DNA of 44,078 nucleotides from an uncultured Asticcacaulis sp. (GTDB lineage: Bacteria; Pseudomonadota; Alphaproteobacteria; Caulobacterales; Caulobacteraceae): positions 1 to 44,078 of the forward strand of contig CAKZJB010000223.1 in assembly GCA_936940865.1 (NCBI GenBank). The letters are read 5' to 3'. Position numbers and translations under genes: made by a program. The number at the start of each line of letters is the position of its first letter. Within the stretch, counting starts at the first letter, position 1. Below the pieces are notes generated by a model. The model was given only the letters and a program-made list of their open reading frames with translations. It was not told where the DNA came from and did not search any database. Shown one piece after another: positions 35,393-44,023 of this stretch.

Positions 35393-36796
35393 ATGCAAAA
35401 ACTGAAACTGACGGTCGCCGGCGCGGTTGCGGCGCTTCTGGTGGCGGCGTCCGCCGACGCCCAGGTACCGGACACGCCCCTGCCGCGCTTCGACCCGAAC
35501 GCGGTGCCGCCCGCGGCCGACGTCATTTCCGCCATGAAACGCGAAGCCTCGGCCGAAGTGGTGCGCCTCAAGGCCATCGACGCGGCGCCGGACACCGCGC
35601 GCGAACGCGGCGGCGGGGTCAGCCCCAACTGGGTGTCGGCGACCTTCTTCATCGGCGCCATGCGGCTGACGCGCATGAGCGATGCGCCGGACGTGCTCGA
35701 CTATACGCTCAAGATCGCCCAGCGCTACAATTACGCCCTGCGGACGGGCGGAGCGCCTGTAAATCTTGTCAATGCCGACGACCAGGCGCTGGGCGACGTC
35801 TATGAGGACATCTATCTGCGCCAGGGGTTGCCGGGCGTGCTGATGCCGACGCAGCAGCGGCTCGACTATACGGTGCCATACCTCAGGAAGGACCCGCAGC
35901 CCGGGCGGCTGGTATGGTGGTGGTGCGACGCGCTCTTCATGGCGCCCGCCGTCTATGCGCGCATGTCGGCAATCACCGGCGATTCCAAATATATCGACGC
36001 CATGGACGTGCAGTGGTGGCGGACCTACGACCGGCTGTGGGACGATCGCGAACACCTGTTCGCCCGCGATGAGCGCTTCGTCACGCGGGTGGATGAAAAT
36101 GGCCACAAGATCTTCTGGTCGCGCGGCGAAGGCTGGGTGCTGGCCGGCCTGGCGCGCTTGCTCGAAGCCATGCCGGCCGACTATCCGTCGCGTCCGCGCT
36201 ATGTGAAGGTCTACCGGCAGATGGCGGAGAAGATCATAACCCTGCAGCAGCCCGACGGCCTGTGGCGGTCGAGCCTGCTCGACACCCAGGCCTTTCCGGA
36301 AGCCGAAACCTCGGGCACCGCGCTCGATACGTTCGCGCTGGCCTTCGGCATCAATCACGGGCTTCTGGATCGCAATACCTACCTTCCGCATGTGACGCGG
36401 GCGTGGGCCGGCCTTCAGGACTATATCCTGCCGAACGGGGTTCTCGGCCAGGTCCAGACGGGCGGCGACCAGCCGGTGCCGACGCGGCGCGAGACCATCG
36501 GCCTCTATGCCAGCGGGGCCTATCTGCTGGCGGGCTCGGAAGTCGCCAAACTGAACGACCCGGTGTCGCCCCTGCCGCTGGCTGTGACACCGCCGGCCGC
36601 CATGACCCAGGTAGCGTCCGATATGGGCCCGTCGCGCCCGCCGTCGACACCGGCCGAGGCGAAGGAAGAGCAGCGCCGTGTTCTGGAACGTCAGGCGGTC
36701 AAGGCCCTGGCCTACGACCCCGTGACCGACGATCCGGACTATACACCCGTTTACAATATGGGTACAAAGGTCCAGAAACAGGGAAGAACCAAATGA
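35393..36796 (+). CDS. GH105 unsaturated rhamnogalacturonyl/glucuronyl hydrolase
   Basis: 467 residues, Sec signal (MQKLKLTVAGAVAALLVAASADA). An (alpha/alpha)6 barrel of the YteR/YesR family: ADDQALGDVYEDIYL, WWWCDALFMAPAVYARMS (catalytic Asp in CDALFM), FWSRGEGWVLAGLARLLEAMP and LLDTQAFPEAETSGTAL. These enzymes remove the 4,5-unsaturated uronic acid left by polysaccharide lyases on rhamnogalacturonan or other uronides. Because GH105 acts on lyase products, a lyase should exist; the BNR_4 protein at 42555 or an unseen PL gene might provide it. A tail of about 60 residues after the barrel (SRPPSTPAEAKEEQRRVLERQ) is charged. ATG 35393; stop overlaps the DUF4861 start (ATGA). Confidence 0.92.
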   Translation: MQKLKLTVAGAVAALLVAASADAQVPDTPLPRFDPNAVPPAADVISAMKREASAEVVRLKAIDAAPDTARERGGGVSPNWVSATFFIGAMRLTRMSDAPDVLDYTLKIAQRYNYALRTGGAPVNLVNADDQALGDVYEDIYLRQGLPGVLMPTQQRLDYTVPYLRKDPQPGRLVWWWCDALFMAPAVYARMSAITGDSKYIDAMDVQWWRTYDRLWDDREHLFARDERFVTRVDENGHKIFWSRGEGWVLAGLARLLEAMPADYPSRPRYVKVYRQMAEKIITLQQPDGLWRSSLLDTQAFPEAETSGTALDTFALAFGINHGLLDRNTYLPHVTRAWAGLQDYILPNGVLGQVQTGGDQPVPTRRETIGLYASGAYLLAGSEVAKLNDPVSPLPLAVTPPAAMTQVASDMGPSRPPSTPAEAKEEQRRVLERQAVKALAYDPVTDDPDYTPVYNMGTKVQKQGRTK

Positions 36797-37731
36797 CCAT
36801 TCCGTCCAAAGTCCTTGTTCTTTCGGCCTGCGTTTTCATGGCCGCCCCGGTCTTTGTATCGTCAGCCGGGGCGATCGAACCCGTGCCGATGCCGAAGATC
36901 GTCAAGCCGATGGATCCGCCCGCCAGCACGGCGCCCGCGGCGTTTGCCGGCATCGCGCCTTACCGCTATGACGACGTTCTGTGGGAAAACGACCGCATCG
37001 CCCATCGTCTCTACGGCCATGCGCTCGAGGCTTATGAGCCGCCGTCAGGCTCGGGTCTCGACGCCTGGGGCAAGAATGTCCGCTGGCCCTTCATGGAGCG
37101 CCAGCTGCATACCGGCCAGCAGCACGACTATCATGGCGAGGGCCTGGACTTCTACGATGTCGGCGGCACGCGCGGCATGGGCGGCCTCGGCATCTGGTAC
37201 GACAACAAGCTGTGGACGTCGCGCAATTACATAAAGGCGCGCATCCTCAATCCTGGCCCCAGGGAGGCAAGCTTCGAGGTCGACTACGCGCCGTGGCCGG
37301 TCGATGTCGGCAGGAAGGTCTGGGAAACGCGCCGCTTCACCCTGCCGGTGGGCACCAATTTCACCCGCATGGTCTCGACCATCAGCTCGGACAGCCAGGC
37401 CCCGCTGGTCGTCGGCATCGGTATCGAAAAGAAACCGATCGCCAACCTCGGCAAGGGCACATTTACGGCAGACCGCGCCACCGGCCGCTTCATCTGGTGG
37501 GGGCCGACCGACCCCGAGAAAGGCACAATGGGCACGGCCGTCATGGTCGATCCCGCCATGATCGCCGACGTCAAGGAAGACGCCGACAACTATCTGGTGC
37601 TGATCACGGTCATGCCGGGGAAGCCGTTCGTCTATTATGCCGGCGCCGCCTGGGACAAGGGGCTGGACTTCCGCACCCAGGCCGACTGGCTGGCCTATGT
37701 GCGGGCGCAGACGCCGGACTTCAAACCGTAG
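36793..37731 (+). CDS. DUF4861 secreted protein
   Basis: 312 residues, Sec signal (MTIPSKVLVLSACVFMAAPVFVSSAGA). The mature protein is one DUF4861 domain: YDDVLWENDRIAHRLYGHALEA, HDYHGEGLDFYDVGGTRGMGG, SRNYIKARILNPGPREASFEVDYAPW, RFIWWGPTDPEKGTMGTAVMV and KPFVYYAGAAWDKG. The family is often encoded in polysaccharide utilisation loci next to GH105 or lyase genes; no activity is assigned with certainty. The conserved Asp, Glu and His (ENDRIAH, HGEG) could be catalytic, but that is speculation. The 4-nt overlap with GH105 indicates that they act together in the periplasm. Confidence 0.85.
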   Translation: MTIPSKVLVLSACVFMAAPVFVSSAGAIEPVPMPKIVKPMDPPASTAPAAFAGIAPYRYDDVLWENDRIAHRLYGHALEAYEPPSGSGLDAWGKNVRWPFMERQLHTGQQHDYHGEGLDFYDVGGTRGMGGLGIWYDNKLWTSRNYIKARILNPGPREASFEVDYAPWPVDVGRKVWETRRFTLPVGTNFTRMVSTISSDSQAPLVVGIGIEKKPIANLGKGTFTADRATGRFIWWGPTDPEKGTMGTAVMVDPAMIADVKEDADNYLVLITVMPGKPFVYYAGAAWDKGLDFRTQADWLAYVRAQTPDFKP

Positions 37732-37749
37732 CAATAGGCGGAGGCGAGG

Positions 37750-37768
37750 GTGGGCAATCCCACATTTT
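37750..37768 (+). terminator. Possible weak terminator after the DUF4861 gene
   Basis: GTGGG (37750-37754) and CCCAC (37759-37763) form a 5-bp stem with a CAAT loop, followed by ATTTT. It lies 18 nt after the stop. Weak. Confidence 0.35.
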
Positions 37769-37926
37769 GGGCACATAGCAAAAACCGCGATATAAGTACC
37801 ACATATTCGTTCTGATTATCGGTTCATTGTTCCGTATATATGGACGGCATCCCACGATGCGGTTAATCATGTCTCTATAACAGCCGGCATGATAAAAAGG
37901 CCGGGGCCGGGAATCAGGGGTAGGCA

Positions 37927-38499
37927 ATGGAGGACGGGACTTCCGATATCGTCGCCTGGGTCAGCTCGAACGTTCTTCCGTTCGAGGCCGAGCTGCGCGG
38001 CTGGCTGCGCAACGTGCTGAACGACGCCCATGAGGTCGACGACCTTGTCCAGGACGTCTATTGCCGTATGTTGAACCTGTCTTCGGTCGCCCATATCGGC
38101 GAGCCGCGTGCCTATCTCTATCAGGTCGCGCGCAGCCTGATCATCAACCGCCTGCGCCGCCGTGCCATCGTGCGCATCGACACCGTCCAGAACATGGACG
38201 AGGTGGGCGGTTTCGACGCCGGCCCGTCGCCGGAACAGGTCACCATGGCGCGTGCCGAGCTGAAATGGGTGCTGGGCCTGATCGCCAACCTGCCCGAGCG
38301 CTGCAAGGAAGTCTTCCGCCTGCGCAAGATCTACGGCCTGTCGCAGGCCGAGACGGCCCGCGCGCTCAGCGTCAGCGAAAATGTCGTCGAGAAAGAGACG
38401 ATGCGGGGCTTGAGCCTTATCTCCGAAACGGTCGCCCGCGTCGGCATCGCCGACTATGCCGCCGTGCGCAAGGCCAAGGCCAAGCGCGCCGCGAGTTGA
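37927..38499 (+). CDS. ECF sigma factor, FecI-like
   Basis: 190 residues. Sigma region 2 spans about 20-90 (LRGWLRNVLNDAHEVDDLVQDVYCRML; PRAYLYQVARSLIINRLRRR) and region 4 about 125-175 (LPERCKEVFRLRKIYGLSQAETARALSVSENVVEKETMRGL). The wording is that of iron-starvation-type FecI sigmas, which in other bacteria are switched on by a FecR anti-sigma and a TonB receptor with an STN domain. Here the STN receptor is two genes downstream, but no FecR is adjacent. GGGG/TAGG precedes the ATG at 37927. The small secreted protein follows 20 bp after its stop. Confidence 0.9.
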   Translation: MEDGTSDIVAWVSSNVLPFEAELRGWLRNVLNDAHEVDDLVQDVYCRMLNLSSVAHIGEPRAYLYQVARSLIINRLRRRAIVRIDTVQNMDEVGGFDAGPSPEQVTMARAELKWVLGLIANLPERCKEVFRLRKIYGLSQAETARALSVSENVVEKETMRGLSLISETVARVGIADYAAVRKAKAKRAAS

Positions 38500-38519
38500 C
38501 GATGGGCATTGGGGATCGA

Positions 38520-39110
38520 ATGAGACGGTTAGGGGTGTGTGGGCTAGTCCTGTTCGTTGCATCGTTGCTGCCTGCCGCCTCCGCCCACGCCCAGCGCCGC
38601 TACATCAATGACGAATTCGGTCTTTCTGTCGTCTTTCACGGGCCGGTAGCCGGGCGCGTCTGTGAGGGCCTGTCGGGAGGTCATCCCCACGGCTTCTATG
38701 CCTGGTACGGCAGTTCGCGGGGGTGTAGCCGCGATGACGACCTTCCGCAGTCCGCTGCGGCCATCGGCATCTATGCGTCCTACAATTCGCTCGGCGCACA
38801 GAAGGCGGGCGGAGCGCTGGACGGTCGCTGCAATTTTTCGCTGCCGACACATATTGTGAAAGAGATAAAGGCCTTGTCATTCCGCGGCCGGCCTTCTTTT
38901 GCATGTGCAAGTAAGCAGCGGGACGGAACGATTGCCCTATCCGTTGTTACTCTGGCCGGACCCTGGGACGATGAGACGGTGCCGGGCCATCGGATCAGGT
39001 CGATCGAATACGAGGCGTCGCTGGTTGTGACGCGGCCGCAAGACATCGCGCGCAGGATGGCGCTTTTCAAGGCGTTCCTGCACGACGCTCGGATCAGGGC
39101 TCCGCGATAG
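38520..39110 (+). CDS. Unknown secreted protein between the sigma factor and the TonB receptor
   Basis: 196 residues. A Sec signal (MRRLGVCGLVLFVASLLPAASAHA) precedes RRYINDEFGLSVVFHGPVAGRVCEGLSGGHPHGFYAWYG. The mature part has three or four Cys residues that could form disulfides (VCEGL, RGCSR, RCNFS, FACAS). I recognise no family. ATG 38520 is preferred, with GGGGA before it; an in-frame ATG at 38502 would put a polar stretch before the signal. It lies 20 bp after the sigma factor and 155 bp before the STN receptor, so it is in a position where FecR usually sits, but it has no DNA-binding or membrane-spanning anti-sigma features. Confidence 0.75.
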   Translation: MRRLGVCGLVLFVASLLPAASAHAQRRYINDEFGLSVVFHGPVAGRVCEGLSGGHPHGFYAWYGSSRGCSRDDDLPQSAAAIGIYASYNSLGAQKAGGALDGRCNFSLPTHIVKEIKALSFRGRPSFACASKQRDGTIALSVVTLAGPWDDETVPGHRIRSIEYEASLVVTRPQDIARRMALFKAFLHDARIRAPR

Positions 39111-39265
39111 TCCCCGGCATCATGCTGCCGGCCCCATAATAAATGTGAATTTTTCTTGTCGTTTCGTGGCGGAAAATCTCTCCGCGCGTGTTTCCTTACC
39201 CGAGGGCGATCAAACAGCCCCGCATCATAAAAAACTCTGAACCGGGTAAGAGAGGAAAACGCCGA

Positions 39266-42200
39266 ATGCATGCGAAGCAGAGGGGTATGGTCATGGGCAG
39301 CCTGATGGCTGCCGTCAGCGTCCTGGCCGTCACGGCCGGCACCGCGTCCGCGCAGGGCACCGAAAAGCGCTTCAATATTCCGGCCGAACCGGCCGCTGCC
39401 GCGCTCAAGGACTTCGCGCACCAGTCGGGTCTTCAGGTCCTGGCCGCCAGCGCCGATCTCAATGGCGTCACCACCAATGCCGTTACCGGCAGCTTCCAGC
39501 CGCGCGAGGCCCTGCAGCGCCTCGTCGACGGCAAGGGCCTCGAAATCCGCACGGACGCCAATGGCGCGATGCTGGTGGTCAATGCCCGTGCCCAGGCCGC
39601 CAGCGGCACGGCGGCCTCCGCCGAAGCCCCTGCCGTCGCTACGGCCGACCAGTCCGTGGTCGTCGTTACCGGCTTCAAGAAAAGCTATGCCGACGCCGTG
39701 CGCATGAAGCGCAACGCGGTCGGCATCACCGACTCGATCTCGTCCGACGGCCTTGGCCGCTTCCCCGACCTCAATGTCGGCGAGGCCGTGCAGCGCATCC
39801 CCGGCGTGCAGATCAACCGCGAAGCCGGGTCGCGCGACGCCACCATCAACCTGCGCGGCCTGCCGGGCACCTATGCGCGCACGACGCTGAACGGCCTGGC
39901 CTTTGCCGAGCCGATCCTCGATTCCTCGACGCCGCTCGGCGCCTTCAATTCCGATATCTTCTCGGCGATCTCGATCATCAAATCGCCGTCGGCAGCGGAC
40001 CAGCCGGGCGGCCTGTCGGGCAATGTCGACCTGCAGATCGCCCCGGCGCTGGGCCGCAAGGACGGCGGCTTCTTCAAGCTGTCGAACGAATACGACACGC
40101 TGGGCAAGCTTTCGAGCCCGGCCATGACGCTGGGCTACAACAAGCATTTCAGCCCGGACCTGGCGGTGTTCGGCGTGGTGGCCTTCAAGAACGAAAAGTT
40201 CCGCCGCGACTCAATCAACTTCCCGCAATATACGGCGCTGACCCCCAATACGACGCCCAACTTCCTCAGCCGTTACGCGGACTATTATGCTCCGGCCGCG
40301 ACGTCATGCGCGTCCGGCCAGCAGTGCACGACCGGCGGCACGGGCCTGTTGTCGAAATCGGGCGTGTTCGCGCCGACCGACATTCGCCAGGTCGTCAAAT
40401 ATAACGAAGGCACCCTGGTCACCGCGGCCGGCGGCGTCGAATACAAGCCCAACGACAATCTGAAGCTCGGCGTCAGCGGTTTCCTGACCGAACGCGACCT
40501 CAAGAAGAACTATACCGACATCATCGACATCGACATGCGCAACGCCAAGACGGTGCTCGATCCGACATCGGCGCCGTTCAAGCTGGCCGACGGCAATTAT
40601 TACGTCAACCAGTACAATTTCTCGAATACCAGCGTGTACGACTCCTTCCGTTCGGAGCCTCTGGTCGAAAGGACCTGGGGCCTGAACGCCAATGCCGAAT
40701 GGAAGAGCGACGACTGGCGCATGGCGGCGGTGCTGACCGCCTCGCAGGCCGAGAATGACAGCCACCAGACGCAGCTCGACGGCCGCAACCTGCCGAAAAC
40801 CGGCGGCAACGGCACGGCCGGCAGCTTCTTCTCTGGCGGCGACAATATCGAAAACTATGTCCTGTCCATGCCCACGCCCAGCCCGGCGGTCGCCTTCACG
40901 GCGGGCGAGTTCACTTCGGGCACGTCGTCCGGGCCGTCGCTGACGGCGCCCAATGGCGATATCTTCATCGTCGCCGGCAGCCAGGGCACGGCGAAGAATA
41001 CGCTTAACGCCGCCCAGGTCGATGTCGAACGCTATCTGTCGAACTATGGCTGGGTGTCGAGCGTGCAGTTCGGCGCCCGCGCCGAGCAGTCGAAATATGT
41101 AAGCCACGGCTACCGCACCAGCGCGGTCGGCGTGCAGTATCAGAATATCGACAACAATTTCATCCGCCAGAGCGACTATGCCGGCGACTTCTTCGGCGGC
41201 GTGGCGGGCGGCTACCTGACCAACTGGCAGACGGTCAATTACGACTATGCGGTCTCGAAGCTCCAGCCGGTCACCGTGCCGACGGGCGCGACGCTCACCG
41301 ATACCGGCTGGGTCAACGACCCGACCAACGGTTCGTTCTTCTCGAGCAATTTCACCAACCAGAACGATATCTTCTCGGCCTATACGATGGCCAAGCTGAA
41401 GTTCGATCTGTTTGGCGTGCCTGTACGTGGCAATACCGGCGTGCGCTATGAGCAGACCGACAACACCATCACCTCGCTCGACAAGAATTCGGCAGGAGTT
41501 TTCGTCAACACGGTGCACAAGCGCAGCTATCACAACCTGTTGCCGTCGCTGCTCCTGTCGGCCGACCTGACCGACGACCTGGTGCTGCGCGGCGCCGCCT
41601 ATGCCACCTTCGTCAGGCCGTCGCCGCGCCAGGTGTCGCCGGCCACCATCGTGTCGGGCTCCGCCAATACGGGCTTCACGGTCTCCCTCGGCAATCTGGG
41701 GCTCAATCCCTATCGCGCCAATTCCTATGACGTCTCGCTGGAATGGTATAACCGCCCGAACGGCGTGATCTCGCTCGATTTCTTCCGCAAGGACGTCGAG
41801 GGCATCATTACTGCTGTGACGGACAAGAGCACCATCTGTCCCGCCGATGCCACGGCCTGGGGCCTGGGCCACCTGTCGTGGAACGGCACGGCCTGCTTCA
41901 GCGACCTGACGACCAGCACCGGTACGCCGGCCACGGTCGCGGTCAGCGGCAATTACAACAGTCCGCGGCCGCTGCGCGTGTCGGGCATCGAGTTCAACGT
42001 CCAGCAGAACCTCGACTTCCTGCCGGGCTTCTGGAAGAATTTCGGCGGCGCCTTCAACTATTCGTACACGACCATCGCCGGTGGTAATCCGGATGGATCG
42101 AAGGCCATCCTGCCGGGCGTGTCGAAAAACAACTACAACTTCATCGCCTTCTACGAGACGCCGAAATTCGGCATCCGCGCGGTCTATAACTACCGCGATG

Positions 42201-42433
42201 AATATATCCTGTCGGGCGGCTCGACCTTCTCGGGCGGTCCCAGCATCGTCGGTGCGCGCGGCCAGCTCGATATTTCGGCTTCGTACAATATCAATGAGCG
42301 CTTCAGCGTCAGCCTCGACGCGTTCAACCTGACCGATGCGCGGCGAACCCAGTATCAGAACGATCCGCTGATGCCGCGCGCCAACGACTATGACGGCCGG
42401 ACCTATACGCTGAGCCTGCACGGGACCTTCTGA
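39266..42433 (+). CDS. TonB-dependent receptor with N-terminal STN signalling domain
   Basis: 1055 residues. Sec signal (VMGSLMAAVSVLAVTAGTASAQ), then an STN domain at about 35-110 (KRFNIPAEPAAAALKDFAHQSGLQVLAASADLNGVTTNAVTGSFQPREALQRLVDGKGLEIR), a TonB-box-like VVVVTGFKKSYADAV, the plug (LNVGEAVQRIPGVQINREAGSRDATINLRGLPGTYARTTLNGLAFA), and a long barrel ending YTLSLHGTF. The STN domain is the module that talks to FecR-type anti-sigmas, so this receptor is built for transcriptional signalling as well as uptake. It is the Caulobacter-type large carbohydrate receptor. RBS AGAGGAAAA before ATG 39266. GGAAAA at 39171-39176 is a weak candidate ECF -35 box. A clear terminator follows at 42463. Confidence 0.93.
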   Translation: MHAKQRGMVMGSLMAAVSVLAVTAGTASAQGTEKRFNIPAEPAAAALKDFAHQSGLQVLAASADLNGVTTNAVTGSFQPREALQRLVDGKGLEIRTDANGAMLVVNARAQAASGTAASAEAPAVATADQSVVVVTGFKKSYADAVRMKRNAVGITDSISSDGLGRFPDLNVGEAVQRIPGVQINREAGSRDATINLRGLPGTYARTTLNGLAFAEPILDSSTPLGAFNSDIFSAISIIKSPSAADQPGGLSGNVDLQIAPALGRKDGGFFKLSNEYDTLGKLSSPAMTLGYNKHFSPDLAVFGVVAFKNEKFRRDSINFPQYTALTPNTTPNFLSRYADYYAPAATSCASGQQCTTGGTGLLSKSGVFAPTDIRQVVKYNEGTLVTAAGGVEYKPNDNLKLGVSGFLTERDLKKNYTDIIDIDMRNAKTVLDPTSAPFKLADGNYYVNQYNFSNTSVYDSFRSEPLVERTWGLNANAEWKSDDWRMAAVLTASQAENDSHQTQLDGRNLPKTGGNGTAGSFFSGGDNIENYVLSMPTPSPAVAFTAGEFTSGTSSGPSLTAPNGDIFIVAGSQGTAKNTLNAAQVDVERYLSNYGWVSSVQFGARAEQSKYVSHGYRTSAVGVQYQNIDNNFIRQSDYAGDFFGGVAGGYLTNWQTVNYDYAVSKLQPVTVPTGATLTDTGWVNDPTNGSFFSSNFTNQNDIFSAYTMAKLKFDLFGVPVRGNTGVRYEQTDNTITSLDKNSAGVFVNTVHKRSYHNLLPSLLLSADLTDDLVLRGAAYATFVRPSPRQVSPATIVSGSANTGFTVSLGNLGLNPYRANSYDVSLEWYNRPNGVISLDFFRKDVEGIITAVTDKSTICPADATAWGLGHLSWNGTACFSDLTTSTGTPATVAVSGNYNSPRPLRVSGIEFNVQQNLDFLPGFWKNFGGAFNYSYTTIAGGNPDGSKAILPGVSKNNYNFIAFYETPKFGIRAVYNYRDEYILSGGSTFSGGPSIVGARGQLDISASYNINERFSVSLDAFNLTDARRTQYQNDPLMPRANDYDGRTYTLSLHGTF

Positions 42434-42462
42434 CCGAATATACTCCCTTCTGGTCAGCCTCT

Positions 42463-42503
42463 GCGAAGCCGGTGTGCAACTCCCGCCCGGCTTCGCTTTT
42501 TTC
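42463..42503 (+). terminator. Rho-independent terminator of the STN TonB receptor
   Basis: GCGAAGCCGG (42463-42472) pairs perfectly with CCGGCTTCGC (42487-42496), with a 14-nt loop, followed by TTTTTTCTTT. It is 30 nt after the receptor stop. Confidence 0.85.
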
Positions 42504-42554
42504 TTTGCTGTGGAGTGCCGGTCGGACATGGTCCGTGCCATGAACAGGATCGCC

Positions 42555-43913
42555 ATGCGACTTCGTCTTTCGATCTTCGCCGCCGCGGCAGTGCTCGCAG
42601 CCACGCCGGCCTTCGCCCAGACCTCGGCGACCTCTCCAGGCGCGTCGCCATCGATCGCCGCCGAGGTCCAGTCGACCGACGCCATCGACCGCGTCTGGTC
42701 GGGACACTCCGTGCGCTTCGCCCTGATCACGACCGAAAAGACGATCTATATCGGTTATTATGACGCCAGCCGGCAGCTGACGATTGCTTCAAGGCCTAAG
42801 GCCGGCGGCGGCTGGGTCTATGAGAAGCTCGATACCTGGAACGGCTGGGACAGCCACAACTATGTCGCGCTGGCCGCCGACAGCGCGGGGCGGCTGCACG
42901 TCACCGCCAATATGCACGCCAGTCCCCTGACGGCCTTCGTGTCGGATGCGTCGGGCGATGTGCGTACATTGAAACGCGTGCCGGTGCTGGTCGAGGCCGC
43001 GGCCGAAAGGTCGATGACCTATCCGGTCTATCTGCGTGACCGCGAAGGCCGCCTGATCCTGAAATACCGCGACGGCCGAAGCGGTAACGGCAACGAAGTC
43101 TATGACGTGCTCGATGCCGCTTCCGGCACGTGGTCGCATCTTCTGACCACGCCGCTGACCGACGGCGAAGGCCAGCGCAACGCGTACTTCATGGGGCCGG
43201 TGCTGGGGCCCGATAAACAGTTCCACATAGCCTGGGTGTGGCGCGAAAGCCCGATGGCCGAGACCAACCACGACCTGAGCTATGCCCAAAGCCCCGACCT
43301 GGTGCACTGGTTCCGCTCGGACGGGGCGCCGCTGGAGCTGCCGATCCGCCTGTCGAAGGCCGAGATCGTCGATCCGGTGCCGGTCAGGGGCGGCATGATC
43401 AACAACAATACGGTGCTGGGTTTCGATGCCGAGGGCCGCGCCATGATCACCTATCACAAGTTTGACGCGGCCGGGAACACGCAGATCTATGTTGCCCGCC
43501 ATGAAGCAAAAGGCTGGCATATCGCCCAGGTCAGCCACTGGACGAACTACCGCTGGGACTTCGGCGGCGGCGGGTCGCTCAATGCCGAGCTTTTCGTGTC
43601 GGGCGCCGAGCCGGCGGGCAAGGGGCTGTTGCGCGTGCCGGTCATTCGCCGCGGCCAGTCGATCGACTTCATCGTCCGCGCCGATACGCTGGAAACGGTC
43701 GAGGCGCGGCCCGTGGTGTCGCTGGCCGACCGGCTGAAAAAGACCATCAGGGTGCCGGACGGCATGCAGCTGAACGTCGTTGATGCGGCCGGTGACGGCG
43801 ACACGCTCTATGCCCTGGCGTGGCCGGCGCGGCCGCCGCATCGCGACCAGCCTTCACCCGATATTCCCGACCCGACGACTCTGGTATTTCTGACGCTGAA
43901 AGCGGGGAAGTGA
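42555..43913 (+). CDS. Secreted BNR_4 beta-propeller protein, candidate polysaccharide lyase
   Basis: About 452 residues from ATG 42555, which gives a clean Sec signal (MRLRLSIFAAAAVLAATPAFAQ) and has AGGA 7 nt upstream; in-frame ATGs at 42528 and 42540 are possible. The mature part is a BNR_4 (PF15892-like) seven-bladed propeller. The blade motif WDSHNYVALAADSAGRLHVTANMHASP, with the paired His residues, is the hallmark, and MINNNTVLGFDAEGRAMITYHKFD is a later blade. This fold occurs in lyases of families PL24, PL25 and PL42, including rhamnose-glucuronate lyases. It may act on rhamnose-containing uronides, providing substrate for the GH105 enzyme. The activity is inferred; it could also be a non-catalytic carbohydrate-binding protein. 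Confidence 0.8.
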   Translation: MRLRLSIFAAAAVLAATPAFAQTSATSPGASPSIAAEVQSTDAIDRVWSGHSVRFALITTEKTIYIGYYDASRQLTIASRPKAGGGWVYEKLDTWNGWDSHNYVALAADSAGRLHVTANMHASPLTAFVSDASGDVRTLKRVPVLVEAAAERSMTYPVYLRDREGRLILKYRDGRSGNGNEVYDVLDAASGTWSHLLTTPLTDGEGQRNAYFMGPVLGPDKQFHIAWVWRESPMAETNHDLSYAQSPDLVHWFRSDGAPLELPIRLSKAEIVDPVPVRGGMINNNTVLGFDAEGRAMITYHKFDAAGNTQIYVARHEAKGWHIAQVSHWTNYRWDFGGGGSLNAELFVSGAEPAGKGLLRVPVIRRGQSIDFIVRADTLETVEARPVVSLADRLKKTIRVPDGMQLNVVDAAGDGDTLYALAWPARPPHRDQPSPDIPDPTTLVFLTLKAGK

Positions 43914-43989
43914 TTTTGGAGGCGTCGGCGATTGTTGCCAGGCGCGGCTTGCCCCTTCCGTCTGGCTCGGCTTGACGCCGATCCAGCCA

Positions 43990-44012
43990 CCTTCCCCGCT
44001 CCGCAGGGAAGG
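43990..44012. other. Intergenic hairpin downstream of the BNR_4 gene
   Basis: CCTTCCC (43990-43996) pairs with GGGAAGG (44006-44012) around a 9-nt loop, with no T-run after it. It may be a REP-type unit or a weak terminator. Confidence 0.35.
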
Positions 44013-44023
44013 AAGGACGTGTA

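Noticed and set aside
40304-42730. 808-residue minus-strand open frame opposite the STN TonB receptor
   Set aside because: Arginine-rich antisense shadow without any recognisable domain.
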